NCBI RefSeq assembly: GCF_001908275.1
Contig: NZ_CP018620.1
Coordinates: 4,588,001 to 4,652,000 of the forward strand
Length of the DNA: 64,000 nucleotides
Direction of reading: 5' to 3'
Origin: Paenibacillus xylanexedens
GTDB taxonomy: Bacteria; Bacillota; Bacilli; Paenibacillales; Paenibacillaceae
Positions 9,484-18,386 of this stretch are shown here, piece after piece. Positions within the stretch are counted from its first letter, which is position 1. Each line of letters opens with the position of its first letter. Below the pieces are notes generated by a model that was not told where the DNA came from, ran no database searches, and was given only the letters and a program-made list of their open reading frames with translations. The position numbers and the translations under genes were made by a program.

Positions 9484-9530
9484 ACGGCCGATTCCCAATA
9501 TTTCTACCTGGGAATCGGTCGTTTAAATTT
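9484..9530 (+). terminator. Terminator after the GH16 gene
   Basis: A 14-bp stem (ACGGCCGATTCCCA at 9484-9497 with TGGGAATCGGTCGT at 9509-9522, one G-T pair) is followed by TTAAATTT. Confidence 0.75.
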
Positions 9531-9869
9531 AGACTTGATAATTTAGTTCATCGGCTGCAACTCTTGTCGAAAGACAAGAACATAGGTAAGTACTGGTTAC
9601 CTGAATACAATGAGTCAGGTGACGACCTATACTTTTGTGCTAAGTGACAATTTATAGATATAATGTAGATGCACAATGACACAAAGTCACCAAACAAGAG
9701 AACCCTTTAGAGCTAAGGTTTATCAATATTTAGTAGGGAACAGATTCTAGTTGAATGCAACCGCAATCTGTTGAACTGAATAATTAATATGGCAGGACAT
9801 CTGCATCATGCCTTATTACCGCTTAGCAAGCTGCTATAAGTTAATTTTCTATTTTGAAGAAGGAAGGGG
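9531..9869. other. Non-coding stretch with short repeats
   Basis: No gene was seen. CTTGTC-GAAA-GACAAG at 9563-9578 is a perfect six-bp hairpin with a GNRA-type loop and runs into ACAAGAACAT, the core of the dispersed repeat found elsewhere in this window. TTTTGTGCTAAGTGAC at 9633-9648 recurs with one mismatch at 42791-42806. The rest has no structure I recognise. Confidence 0.5.
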
Positions 9870-9941
9870 ATGACCTTGCATTTACAAAAAAATGGGCTTT
9901 ACGTTGATAATGGAAAGTTACATATGGACTATATGCAATGA
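9870..9941 (+). CDS. Possible 23-residue peptide
   Basis: ATG 9870 stands behind AAGGAAGGGG and reads 23 codons to TGA 9939-9941. The product is hydrophilic (MTLHLQKNGLYVDNGKL then HMDYMQ). The ribosome site is good but the frame is very short and lies in a decayed region, so it may be the start of a truncated gene. I do not recognise it. Confidence 0.25.
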   Translation: MTLHLQKNGLYVDNGKLHMDYMQ

Positions 9942-9971
9942 AAAGATTAATTTCATTGAAGGAGGTTCGAG

Positions 9972-10170
9972 ATGAAAAACGAAGAATGTTGTCCTGAATG
10001 TGGAGGAACAAAATTTGGGGGAGGGCAAGTCGCACGGCGAAGCTAGGGTATATCCTATGAAAAAGATGCTAACATTAGGATCTGATGTTACTCATGTAAT
10101 TTGTATAACGTGTGGATTTATTTTAAAAAGTTTTGTTAAAGAGCCACATAAATTTGAGGATAATAAATAA
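9972..10170 (+). pseudogene. Small zinc-ribbon protein, frameshifted
   Basis: GGAGG at 9961 precedes ATG 9972, which reads MKNEECCPECGG and ends early at TAG after 24 codons. The next frame continues without a gap through EARVYPMKKM to HVICITCGFILKS and TAA 10168-10170. Joined, this is a roughly 65-residue protein with two CxxC knuckles (CPEC and CITC), like the small zinc-ribbon 'nucleotide-binding' proteins common in Bacillales. One indel near 10030-10040, within GTCGCACGGCGAAGC, explains the break. It is either a real mutation or a read error. Confidence 0.55.
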
Positions 10171-10228
10171 AATTGTAATAATTGTCCAAGGACACAAACA
10201 TTGTTCAAACTATTAAGAACTCTTTAGA

Positions 10229-10300
10229 TGTCGAGGGACAAGAACTTGTACCGATTGCCGAAATAGACAAGAACATGGTCCCGTTTCCGATTAGGTGTAT
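10229..10300. repeat. Two copies of the dispersed GACAAGAAC repeat
   Basis: TGTCGAGGGACAAGAACTTG at 10229 is followed by TACCGATTGCCG, and a second copy GACAAGAACATGGTCCC at 10266 is followed by GTTTCCGATTAGG. A diverged third copy, GGACACAAACATTGTTC, starts at about 10190. The same motif recurs at 13187, 41697, 42876, 45259, 45746 and, weaker, 47206. A small open frame over this place is made of the repeats and is not a gene. Confidence 0.7.
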
Positions 10301-10473
10301 ATTTAATCGTTATTTTGCCCGTCAATTCATTAACCTAACGGGCAGGATAGTTTTAGATTCGATTGAGTTTGAATAGTACATATGCTATCATTTACATCAC
10401 CTTTATGCTCGATTAACAGCGGAGCTCAATGCTCAATAATTTACACAAATATTTATAAGAGGAGTGGCCTACT

Positions 10474-11010
10474 TTGAGAAGCGTCAACATACATATTAGG
10501 GATATTTCCGTCGATGATGCTGCGGGACTACTCCAGTTGCAGAAAGAAAACCGTGATTTTTTTGACAGCTACTCACCGACACGCACCGACGAATTTTATA
10601 CGATGGAAGGACAGCTTAAGCGTATCCAAAAGCAGGCCGAAGATAGAAAAAATGACCAAGCATATAATTTTGGAATCTTTACAAACACCGATAATATTTT
10701 AGTGGGGACGGTAAGCCTTTTCCAAGTGATGCGGGGCCCTCTTCAAAGTGCATATATCGGATATGATTTAGATCGAAAAAATAACGGTAGAGGCTACACG
10801 ACTGATGCTGTTCGGTTAGTCGTTGACCATGGCTTCAATAAATTGAAATTACATAGAATTGAAGCAGGGGCAATGACGCATAACATCGCTTCAATTCGAG
10901 TGCTTGAGAAGGTCGGCTTTCAAAAAGAAGGCATCGCTCGACAGAATGTTCATATTAATGGAAAATGGGAGGATCATCAGATACTCGCGATTCTTAACCC
11001 ATACAGTTAG
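10474..11010 (+). CDS. GNAT-family N-acetyltransferase, RimJ/RimL-like
   Basis: A 178-residue complete GNAT enzyme. The acetyl-CoA motif appears as RKNNGRGYTTDAVRLV, and the C-terminal part NIASIRVLEKVGFQKEGIAR is the usual RimJ/RimL signature. Members acetylate N-termini of ribosomal proteins or small amines; B. subtilis YdaF and YjcK are of this size, and the substrate here is unknown. The start is TTG 10474 with AGGAGTGG about eight bases upstream. It is one of the few intact genes in this region and has no operon partner. Confidence 0.85.
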   Translation: MRSVNIHIRDISVDDAAGLLQLQKENRDFFDSYSPTRTDEFYTMEGQLKRIQKQAEDRKNDQAYNFGIFTNTDNILVGTVSLFQVMRGPLQSAYIGYDLDRKNNGRGYTTDAVRLVVDHGFNKLKLHRIEAGAMTHNIASIRVLEKVGFQKEGIARQNVHINGKWEDHQILAILNPYS

Positions 11011-11170
11011 TTCTTTAGAATATGAGTAGTACTGCGTCCATATAGCTTTACGATATAGAATATAGTAAGCTATCCAGTGACAAGGAGACTGGAAGAAAGA
11101 TTGTATTTAGGTTAGAATAGCTCAACTAGCATGGATTAAACTAACGGGTAACTATAGCCCAATAACAACT

Positions 11171-11222
11171 GAACTGCACCCCATTTGTTAGGTACCATCT
11201 AGCAATTGGAGGTGCAGTTTTT
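11171..11222. mobile_element. IS3-type end remnant or terminator-like inverted repeat
   Basis: TGAACTGCACCCCATTTGTT starting at 11170 looks like the inverted repeat end of IS3/IS150-group elements. The reverse GGTGCAGTT at 11211-11219 gives a 9-bp inverted repeat over about 50 bp followed by TTTTTT. Both halves of an end in so short a span suggest a collapsed element or a miniature derivative. A plain rho-independent terminator is the other reading. Confidence 0.4.
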
Positions 11223-11400
11223 TTGTCAAAATTCAATTAAAACCGCACTACTTTACACTTTTGAATATTCGGAGCAGCATGCTTCTTTCTACTCGATTAT
11301 GCTGAAGAGCAAGGGAAACATGGTATTTCGAAACCAAATGGAGACCATGTTTAGAAAAAGTCTGATTAACATCTGGATTCAATCAATCTCGATCAGGACA
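11206..11400 (+). pseudogene. TetR-family regulator fragment (C-terminal domain)
   Basis: An open frame here reads SIKTALLYTFEYSEQHASFY followed by an SKG...FRNQMETMFRKSL stretch. This is the look of the ligand-binding domain of TetR regulators. The helix-turn-helix half is missing, and the frame begins inside the inverted repeat just before it. After about residue 60 the similarity fades. It is best read as a remnant cut by the neighbouring mobile-element scrap. Confidence 0.35.
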
Positions 11401-11520
11401 GGAACAGGGACATTACATTACAGTACAATAATTGTTGGTCGATCATCTATTGATTCTTATAGAAAAGATGCTTTAACTCATCCCATTTCCGTTTTGGTAG
11501 TCATAATTGTTGATAAATGA

Positions 11521-12139
11521 GGGATTGAATCCGAATAGATCATAGTAGATACCTCTCAGTATCGCAAGGATTCAAATATATAATTATATGTAGATGAGAA
11601 TAGACATAAGCTCTTCAAGGATTCGTTTTGTCTGATCGTTAAACAAGTGACATACCTTTTGAATAGAGATAAGCCTTGCAAATTGAATGCAATTCCGGTT
11701 TGGAACAACCATAGCGTCCAACCACGTTTTGCGGGTTAGTTAGTTTAGGTCTTTCCGATAACTTGCATGCCTTTTGAAAAATGAAAGGGTGTGTTTAGTA
11801 TAGAAACTATCTTTCTTGGATGGTCAGGGTTGAACGAGTATCTACATAATGAAATAAAGACCTGTACTGGGTACTCTATTGGTTTGAACAAAGAATCAAT
11901 ACGAATAATCACTAACTGCCATGATCAGATGAGAAACGCTGTAAAACTTGAGTTGACAATGGTGCTAATCGGCTTTTTGTTGTAACGGTACACCATGAAT
12001 GGAAACAAATGTGTGGCACAGATAAGAGGGTGACCAAGCCGTTGAAATTGTCGGTCTATAGGAATTAAAAAAGGATTAGGATATAAGGAATGCAGATTTC
12101 TCTCCTGTTCCTGAAAACGTAAAGAAAGGGGGGAAATAA
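11521..12139. other. Stretch without recognised gene
   Basis: Only short unsupported frames are seen. One reads from 11791 over 64 codons but lacks a ribosome site and any recognisable motif. The last 30 bases hold the AAAGGGGGG ribosome site of the collagen-like gene. A sporulation promoter would be expected here for that gene, but I cannot point to one with confidence. Confidence 0.4.
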
Positions 12140-12787
12140 ATGGCCATTTTATCAACTGGACCGATCGAGAATAATCCCGTTAGTGGTGTAAGACCAACAA
12201 TAGGGATTACTGGCGCCACGGGGAGCACGGGCGCGACTGGAGATACAGGTATCACTGGTGTGACTGGCACTACCGGGAGCACCGGCACTACTGGGCAGAC
12301 AGGAACCACCGGTGTGACTGGTGCGACAGGACCTACTGGGGTAACCGGCGCAACAGGTGCAACTCCTACGTTTGTAGACTCATACTTTAATGGTAATATT
12401 CAACCTCAGACAATTGCTTCTGGATCAAATATTTTAAATATTACTCCAAACCAATTTACTGCACTTACTTATAATGCAGCAACAAGTGTTTTCACAATAC
12501 AAAATGCAGGTTTGTACAACATAAGTGTTGTACTAAATCTTGCAGCTGCTACATTAACAGGAGCAACAATTGGGCTATCACTAAATAATTCTACAGCATT
12601 TCTGGCTCCTGCTGTAACCACGGCAACAAGTGGTCAATTGGTTTTAGTTCAAGTTCAGTCCTTGGCTGTTGGAGGTACACTTCAATTTAGGAATATATCT
12701 GGGTTTCCTATTACCATTGCTAATTTATCAGTAATAGCTAACAGCGCAGGTCATGTAACTATTTCAAGGTTCTCAGCCTTCTTTTAA
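12140..12787 (+). CDS. Collagen-like repeat protein with BclA-type C-terminal domain
   Basis: A 215-residue protein. After a short leader, residues 21-76 are an almost perfect Gly-X-Thr collagen repeat ([16 protein letters not shown] and so on). A Ser/Thr/Ala-rich domain of about 135 residues follows and resembles the trimeric C1q/TNF-like jelly-roll of Bacillus exosporium protein BclA. Such proteins form the hair-like nap of spores; the N-terminal FDPNPTG-like targeting motif of BclA is not obvious here. The repeat DNA is highly GC-rich, unlike the AT-rich C-terminal part. The start ATG follows AAAGGGGGG. Confidence 0.85.
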   Translation: MAILSTGPIENNPVSGVRPTIGITGATGSTGATGDTGITGVTGTTGSTGTTGQTGTTGVTGATGPTGVTGATGATPTFVDSYFNGNIQPQTIASGSNILNITPNQFTALTYNAATSVFTIQNAGLYNISVVLNLAAATLTGATIGLSLNNSTAFLAPAVTTATSGQLVLVQVQSLAVGGTLQFRNISGFPITIANLSVIANSAGHVTISRFSAFF

Positions 12788-12872
12788 TTATTGGTAGTAT
12801 TTTGTTGTTTTCTACGCTCTTTAGAATCACGGCAGTACCAATCATTTTTAATACCCCCTCAAGGTAGACAGT

Positions 12873-12901
12873 GAAAAAAAGAGATCATTTTAGAATGATC
12901 T
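12873..12901 (-). terminator. Terminator, minus strand
   Basis: AGATCATT at 12882-12889 pairs with AATGATCT at 12894-12901 around a four-base loop, and a run of seven A at 12874-12880 gives U on the minus strand. It would end a transcript from the decayed minus-strand genes between 13000 and 13470. Confidence 0.55.
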
Positions 12902-12994
12902 TAACACTGCAAACTGGAGGGGATTTTTGTTATGTGCGAGCATAATAAAGTGAAGGAACAAATAAAGAGGCTGTTCCTCTGCTGATGGTCAAAA

Positions 12995-13110
12995 CCCCAT
13001 TTTGTAGACATTATAAAAAGACCCTAGGCTGCAAACTGGCGTCATTTTTCTTAGTTTTCGTTGTGGCCGATTCGGTTGTAAAAACGGATACACCATACAC
13101 TCACTGACAA
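12995..13110 (-). mobile_element. IS3-family transposase (OrfB) tail remnant
   Basis: Read on the minus strand, this stretch encodes QPNRPQRKLRKMTPV, the characteristic end of IS3/IS150-group OrfB integrases (NxRPQxKLKxMTPVEYR). Beyond it comes TGTCTACAAAATGGGG, resembling the terminal inverted repeat and matching the end-like sequence at 11171. The rest of the element is gone. This marks an old insertion and deletion. Confidence 0.55.
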
Positions 13111-13186
13111 GTCCTCTAAATAGCCTGTGATTTCCTGTTACATCCTGGTTTTCATAACACCTACGTTGGTATAAAGAATGCATATC

Positions 13187-13216
13187 TGTCGCAGGACAAG
13201 AACTTGGTTCCATTGC
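13187..13216. repeat. Copy of the dispersed GACAAGAAC repeat
   Basis: TGTCGCAGGACAAGAACTTG followed by GTTCCATTGC. It sits exactly where the AraC-like reading frame on the minus strand loses similarity, so the repeat marks a breakpoint. Confidence 0.6.
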
Positions 13217-13470
13217 TGAAAAGTAATTGTAAACTCTAGTATGAACACTAGAGTACCTTTGTTGATTAAAATCGCTTGGCCTGTTTCTAATTCATAGTCC
13301 ATTCCGTTCACTCTGATAACCAGTTTTCCATGGGTAACCAGAGTAATCTGCAGTTCTTCGTGCCAATGTAAATCATTAAATCCTCGTCCCTCAGGAACCC
13401 TTGTTGAAGAAGTAGCTATGTACATAATGTATGGAAATGAAGTATCCGGGAAGATGATGGTCTCGTGAAG
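13217..13470 (-). pseudogene. AraC-family regulator, N-terminal fragment
   Basis: The minus strand encodes HETIIFPDTSFPYIMYIATS and, further on, LHWHEELQITLVTHGKLV with DYELETGQAILINKG. This is the cupin-type arabinose-binding domain at the start of AraC regulators. About 80 residues are recognisable; the rest of the cupin and both helix-turn-helix domains are missing, replaced by the dispersed repeat and the IS3 remnant. It lies head-to-head with the broken EamA transporter it probably once controlled. Confidence 0.6.
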
Positions 13471-14200
13471 CTGTTTTACTATTCAACGTCGTTCTTTCTG
13501 ATATTGACGATTTTTATATATAATACAGTGATATTATTACACAAAACAAATATTAATGATGATATTATTATATCCAATTCTGTCGCCGGGATGTACAGAT
13601 TGTTTATATCGGTGATCCTTATGCTTCCTTTTGTTCATTGGAAAAGCCTGCGTTTCATGGAGATGAGAAAGGAAGATTGGAGTATCAAGGGAAGCATTAA
13701 TAGGAGATGGATTGTCTTTATTAGGAACGCTTCTGGTTTCGGCATATATGCTGGCAGGACAAAAGGTGAGTCATAAAATAGATGCAAACATCTACAGTGT
13801 TATTGTTTTTTTCCTTGGGGGCTGCGTGATGCTGGTTTAAAATTTGTTAAACCATACCTCTTTAGTGGAATATAACTCTTCAGATTGGATCTACTTCTTT
13901 TTACTTGTGTTGATTCCTACTATTTTTGGACAATATCTTATTAATCTGCTGTTGAAATCTTTGGGTGCGACTACGGTCTCTGTAGGTATCATCGGAGAGC
14001 CTATTCTTGCTATAATTCTTGCCTATGCATTCTTGGGAGAATCCATTTCTGGCTTTCAGTTCATAGGTGGAATGATGACTATACTAGGTATGGGGGGGAT
14101 TTTCGGGCAAAATCATGGAGCTATAACGTTGCTAATGATCAAAAGTAATTGGTTAGTAATGAACTGGGCAGTCAAATCTAAAAGTAAAAGAGGAGAATGT
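13465..14200 (+). pseudogene. EamA/DMT-family transporter, disrupted
   Basis: The first frame contains MYRLFISVILMLPFVHWKSL, the early part of an EamA drug/metabolite transporter, up to about 13700. The similarity continues in another frame as GDGLSLLGTLLVSAYMLAGQ, hits a TAA after GGCVMLV at about 13838, and resumes in the same frame to IGEPILAIILAYAFLGESIS and a final helix near 14100. At least one internal deletion (helices 2-4), one frameshift and one stop are needed to explain it. The reading frame then runs into the csaA start without its own stop. Confidence 0.7.
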
Positions 14201-14204
14201 TTAC

Positions 14205-14537
14205 ATGGCAACTATTGATGATTTATTGAAACTGGATATTCGTGTTGGAACAATTACACACGCTGCATTTTTTACAGAGGCAAAAGTACCTGCAATTAAA
14301 CTTGAGATAGATTTCGGACCAGAGATCGGAATCAAAAAATCTAGTGCACAAATTACTAAAAGATATGTGGCCGAAGATATCGTAGGGAAACAAGTCGTCG
14401 GGGTAGTGAACTTTCCTCCGCGTCGTATAGCCGGATTTAACTCCGAGGTACTGGTGCTAGGTGGAATTCCTGAGAAGGGGGATGTCGTGCTATTAACCCC
14501 AGATATTGAGGTCCCTAATGGAACATCAATCGGATAA
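14205..14537 (+). CDS. csaA: Secretion chaperone CsaA (tRNA-binding domain protein)
   Basis: A 110-residue protein made only of the OB-fold tRNA-binding domain. LDIRVGTI near the start, SSAQITKRY in the middle and [20 protein letters not shown] near residues 65-84 are typical of CsaA. B. subtilis CsaA binds SecA and preproteins and is regarded as an export chaperone; the same domain also binds tRNA in MetRS and Trbp111. Length equals the family norm. AGAGGAGA precedes the ATG. It is intact despite lying directly behind a broken transporter. Confidence 0.92.
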   Translation: MATIDDLLKLDIRVGTITHAAFFTEAKVPAIKLEIDFGPEIGIKKSSAQITKRYVAEDIVGKQVVGVVNFPPRRIAGFNSEVLVLGGIPEKGDVVLLTPDIEVPNGTSIG

Positions 14538-14581
14538 TAAATAGTTTGCTGTTTGGTCAGTTTAAATATATATTTCTTCAG

Positions 14582-14632
14582 AGCGTCAGCCATGGAAGAT
14601 AAAATATACTCCTGGCTGACGCTGTTTTATTC
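14582..14632 (+). terminator. Terminator after csaA
   Basis: AGCGTCAGCCA at 14582-14592 pairs perfectly with TGGCTGACGCT at 14613-14623, followed by GTTTTATT. No further gene was seen between here and 14897. Confidence 0.8.
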
Positions 14633-14897
14633 TAATTTCGTTAACTTATTAATTAGTTCGCAGCCATGCCAATTCTTAAAGGTATCCAAGAGTAAGTTTA
14701 GATATAGTTATTTTGTCTTTCTTTATAGTTATTTAAGGATAACGATCATTCCTTTAGAATAGATACATACAAAAGATGCCTGATATCGACGACATATGAA
14801 AAATTTTCGCAAAGTATTGTTAGAGGCTCTTAGCAACGTTTAAATAAAAGGATCAGAAGCTCCGTTGTAAATAGAGATCCTGTGGAGGAGATAGCAT

Positions 14898-16406
14898 ATG
14901 GAGAGGGTTATTAATCCTTTTTTACCGTTAAATGAATATATCCCGGATGTAGAGCCCCACGTTTTTAATGACAGGGTCTATGTGTATGGTTCCCATGACA
15001 GAGAAGGAGGAACTACGTTTTGTGAACTGGATTATGTAGTGTATTCTGCCGATGTGAAAGACCTGACGGATTGGACATACGAAGGAACGATTTATAGTGC
15101 CTCGCAGGACCCGCATTCAACAGAGGTTGTACAGGGTGGAGGAGAACGAAAGTACTTATACGCACCAGATGTGGTGCAAGGAAACGATGGAAGATACTAT
15201 TTGTACTACTGTTTGGCAGCGCACTCGGGTAAAGGAGGATTCAATGGGCCGATTTCTGTCGCCGTCTGCGATACTCCTGCTGGAAAATATGAATACTATG
15301 GAGATGTTAAATACCCGGATGGCAGTCTCATGCTTCGCTTTATTCCATTTGACCCGGCGGTCATCAATGACGAAGGAAAAATCTATCTTTACTACGGGTG
15401 GGCGCTTCCAGTAGGGCCGACGAATAGCAAACTGGTAAAAGGCATCTATAATAAAGTTATGCAAGGAATGCTCCATAGAACCATGGATGAAATTAAATCA
15501 GAGGCGCAGGGCATCATGGGGGCAAATGTGGTAGAACTTGAGGCAGATATGCTAACTGTTAAAAGTGAGCCCAAACGAATTATACCTTGTGAGATGGAAG
15601 CCAAAAATACGGATTTTGAAGGACATGCTTTTTTTGAAGCAAGTTCTATACGAAGGATTGGATCAACATATTACTTTATCTATTCTTCTTTTGTAAATCA
15701 TGAACTCTGCTATGCTACAAGTATTTATCCCGACAAGGACTTTCAATATGGTGGAGTCATTATTTCCAATGGAGACATTGGGATGAATGGCAGAAATCCT
15801 AGAGATCGACTTGCAATCACGGGAAATAACCATGGAAGCATCGAATGTATCGATGGTAACTGGTATATTTTTTATCACAGACATACACATATGAGTTCTA
15901 ATTCCAGACAGGTATGCGCAGAACGAATCAACATTCTGAACGATGGTTCCATTCCACAAGTTGAAATGACTTCGTGTGGCCTGAACGGAGGACCATTGGA
16001 AGCATCAGGGGAGTATCCAGCTGTTATTGCCTGTAACTTGACAGATGGACGAATGCCTCACTTGACTAATGGAAGCAGTAAAAAGATAAAACCACACATT
16101 ACACATCGGGCTGATGAACGCTTCATTACTAATATTAGCAATAGAACGCTTATTGGTTATAAATATTTTAATTTTCAAGGTACAACAAGACTCACTGTAA
16201 AGACAAGAGGCCAGGGAAGTGGAACACTGATTATCTCGGATGAGCCGGGAAAAAAACGTGCTGCAATCAAAGTCGATGCATCGGATACTTGGACATTAGA
16301 TAGTACGCTTATAGACTTAAAGGGGACGCATGCTTTGTATTTCACATATTCTGGGAATAAGAGCATTGAGTTTCTAAGTTTTTCGTTTGAAAAGTCAGAG
16401 GGGTAA
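14898..16406 (+). CDS. Glycoside hydrolase family 43 enzyme (beta-xylosidase / alpha-arabinofuranosidase type)
   Basis: A 502-residue cytosolic enzyme without signal peptide. The five-bladed propeller domain fills about residues 1-330. The candidate catalytic acids are Asp17 in PDVEPHVF, an Asp at about 153 in FDPAVI, and a Glu at about 248 in FFEASSI, which fits the GH43 base, pKa modulator and acid. The last 130 residues look like a carbohydrate-binding beta-sandwich (CBM6-like). Substrates are probably short xylo- or arabino-oligosaccharides after import. GGAGGAG lies six bases before the ATG. It is a single gene convergent with a response regulator. Confidence 0.88.
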   Translation: MERVINPFLPLNEYIPDVEPHVFNDRVYVYGSHDREGGTTFCELDYVVYSADVKDLTDWTYEGTIYSASQDPHSTEVVQGGGERKYLYAPDVVQGNDGRYYLYYCLAAHSGKGGFNGPISVAVCDTPAGKYEYYGDVKYPDGSLMLRFIPFDPAVINDEGKIYLYYGWALPVGPTNSKLVKGIYNKVMQGMLHRTMDEIKSEAQGIMGANVVELEADMLTVKSEPKRIIPCEMEAKNTDFEGHAFFEASSIRRIGSTYYFIYSSFVNHELCYATSIYPDKDFQYGGVIISNGDIGMNGRNPRDRLAITGNNHGSIECIDGNWYIFYHRHTHMSSNSRQVCAERINILNDGSIPQVEMTSCGLNGGPLEASGEYPAVIACNLTDGRMPHLTNGSSKKIKPHITHRADERFITNISNRTLIGYKYFNFQGTTRLTVKTRGQGSGTLIISDEPGKKRAAIKVDASDTWTLDSTLIDLKGTHALYFTYSGNKSIEFLSFSFEKSEG

Positions 16407-16419
16407 TGTGAAACTTGTT

Positions 16420-16447
16420 AGAGCCAGCCAATAAGCTGGCTCTTCTC
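16420..16447. terminator. Shared terminator between convergent genes
   Basis: AGAGCCAGC at 16420-16428 pairs with GCTGGCTCT at 16435-16443 and is followed by TCTCTAT. It lies just after the GH43 stop and before the end of the minus-strand regulator, so it can serve both. Confidence 0.65.
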
Positions 16448-16497
16448 TATGTAATTTAAGGATACCGTCAATACTGATGGGTACTCTGTCAATACGT

Positions 16498-18099
16498 TTA
16501 TCTGGTGCGGAATTCCTGTGGAGTACAACCATAGTGCTTTTTAAAGATTTTAATGAAGTGCGGAGGAGCCAAAAATCCGAGCTCCTTGCTGACATCTGCA
16601 ATTTTCAAGTCGGTGTTTAACAGGAGATATGAAGAGCGCTTCATACGTAAATGATACAAATAATCTCCTATGGTTTCTCCGGTAACTGTTTTATATACCT
16701 TGGAAAGATACACTGGATGAAGGCCAACATGTTCTGCGATCATCTGCAGTGAGATTCCCTCAGCAAGATACTCCTGAATATACGTCCTGACATTTGAAGT
16801 AATTTGCTCATGGGCATTCTTCAATTGATGAGAGGTCTTTTTCCTACGCAGATCAATCATTTTCTCTGCCCATATATATATTCGTTGGCTGGATAATTGG
16901 CTTTTCTTTCTGATTAGAAAATCAAACTCTTCGCCAAGAAGCTCCTCAACCGTTGCTTCCTGTGACTTAAATGATATGGAAAACGTAGAAGACAGATAGA
17001 GCAGGACCATAAATAATTGATCATGAGAAAGCTCTCTCTTGGGATCATTTAAAAATAATATTCTGGCAATTTTGCTGACCGCCTCGTCCCAGTTCCCCGA
17101 TTCCAGCAGATTAGGCAACAAAGGTGGCTCGTGCAGATTAATCAAATTTTGTTGTTCATGAGATTCGGTGTCTTTTTTGTCTAAAGTGATGAAATAACTT
17201 TTGTTTTCGCCAACATTGCGGTTGATGGCAGACACGGAAGCCATGTACAGGTCTGATAGAGATTCAGGAAAGGTATGCTCTTTACTCAAACATATCGATA
17301 CTGCACCCTTCAGGAACTTTTGTACATTATTTTGCAGTCTGATCGCATAGGAATCTACCGAATCGAGTACGTTACGGTCATTATTTTTTATCAGGAACAC
17401 GAGATACCCCTGATCCGTAATGCAGTGCCATAATTTAAAAGGATTTTGAAATATCTCTTCCGTTATATTGCTGACGGCGTACTCTAACAGCGATAAAGAT
17501 CGGAGATCATAACCGGAGAATTCTTCCTCCATTCGGATGACCATCATCTTGAACGGATCGGCCGAACTAAACGGAAGCTTCAGCATACCTAGCCGCTCTG
17601 CAAGAATGTGATCGCTCATGGCTTTGTTCTGAAGAAGATCATTGAGAAGCTGGTTCCGAAGCAAAGGCAAATTGGCATGAAGGGCATGCTGTATTTGTTG
17701 AAAAGAACTGATATTCTCCCATTCGTGCTCGATATCTTGTATCGCAGCCGTAACGGAGTGAATCAATTCACCGGTATCAATTGGCTTGAGAAGATAATTC
17801 GTTGCCTGATACTGAATTGCTTTCTGGGCATATTCAAACTCATCGTGACCCGATAAAATAATACAACGTATTTTATTAGAAAACCGTCTAATCTCCAAAA
17901 TCAACTCGAGACCATCCATCTCAGGCATACGAATATCCGTAATCATAATATCAATCGCGTGTCTGGATGCAATGTCCAAAGCCTCAGCGGCAGAGTATGC
18001 TCTGTGTACTTCCTGGATACTGTATTCTTCCCAAGGGATGGTCAGTGCCAGGCTTTCAACAACTGATTTCTCGTCATCCACTATTAATAAATCATACAT
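16498..18099 (-). CDS. Response regulator with AraC-type DNA-binding domain, YesN type (no adjacent kinase)
   Basis: A 533-residue regulator. The receiver domain has VDDEKSV at residues 7-13, phospho-acceptor Asp55 in MITDIRMPEMDG and YLLKPID with the conserved Lys. A long middle domain follows, then a C-terminal AraC-type double helix-turn-helix including VGLHPVYLSKVYKTVTGETI and LGFLAPPHFIKIFKKHYGC. No kinase gene adjoins. The nearest YesM kinase lacking a regulator is at 26813-28492. It is divergent from the GH3 gene and the intergenic region holds paired CTTAAG palindromes, so it probably controls GH3 (inference). Confidence 0.9.
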   Translation of the reverse strand: MYDLLIVDDEKSVVESLALTIPWEEYSIQEVHRAYSAAEALDIASRHAIDIMITDIRMPEMDGLELILEIRRFSNKIRCIILSGHDEFEYAQKAIQYQATNYLLKPIDTGELIHSVTAAIQDIEHEWENISSFQQIQHALHANLPLLRNQLLNDLLQNKAMSDHILAERLGMLKLPFSSADPFKMMVIRMEEEFSGYDLRSLSLLEYAVSNITEEIFQNPFKLWHCITDQGYLVFLIKNNDRNVLDSVDSYAIRLQNNVQKFLKGAVSICLSKEHTFPESLSDLYMASVSAINRNVGENKSYFITLDKKDTESHEQQNLINLHEPPLLPNLLESGNWDEAVSKIARILFLNDPKRELSHDQLFMVLLYLSSTFSISFKSQEATVEELLGEEFDFLIRKKSQLSSQRIYIWAEKMIDLRRKKTSHQLKNAHEQITSNVRTYIQEYLAEGISLQMIAEHVGLHPVYLSKVYKTVTGETIGDYLYHLRMKRSSYLLLNTDLKIADVSKELGFLAPPHFIKIFKKHYGCTPQEFRTR

Positions 18100-18192
18100 A
18101 GCTAGTTCCCCCTCGTAGCAAAGTTGACTGTATCACTTATTGTAGAGTGGAGGTGGACTCATTTCAATGGATGACCACTCTAATCACCTCCA

Positions 18193-18258
18193 ATCTTAAG
18201 ATAACGATACTCATCTTAAGATATCCTTATCATTCAGATTGCGTTATGTAACCTTAAG
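18193..18258. promoter_or_regulatory. Paired CTTAAG palindromes between regulator and GH3
   Basis: ATCTTAAGATA occurs at 18193-18203 and 18213-18223, exactly 20 bp apart, and a third CTTAAG lies at 18253-18258. The first two are near-perfect dyads on the same helix face. They lie in the divergent promoter region between the YesN-like regulator and the GH3 gene, where an AraC-type activator would bind. Confidence 0.5.
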
Positions 18259-18386
18259 AAAGAGATATTTCAATCATTTTGCCTTTCCCGTAGTATAAAT
18301 ATGAAAGCTTACAAGCGCGGTGGGAACATTACAAGGATCTGCTGTTCATGAGGAGACCTGCCGGGAGATGAAGGAGTGTCGAGAAG

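Noticed and set aside
10182-10376. A 64-codon open frame
   Set aside because: It is made of two or three copies of the dispersed repeat, has no proper ribosome site and no family motif.
11791-11985. Open frame of 64 codons
   Set aside because: No ribosome site, no recognisable domain, and it lies in a stretch with other decayed sequence.
12200-12365. GC-rich short-period DNA repeat as a CRISPR or minisatellite
   Set aside because: It is the in-frame Gly-X-Thr collagen coding sequence; there are no unique spacers.
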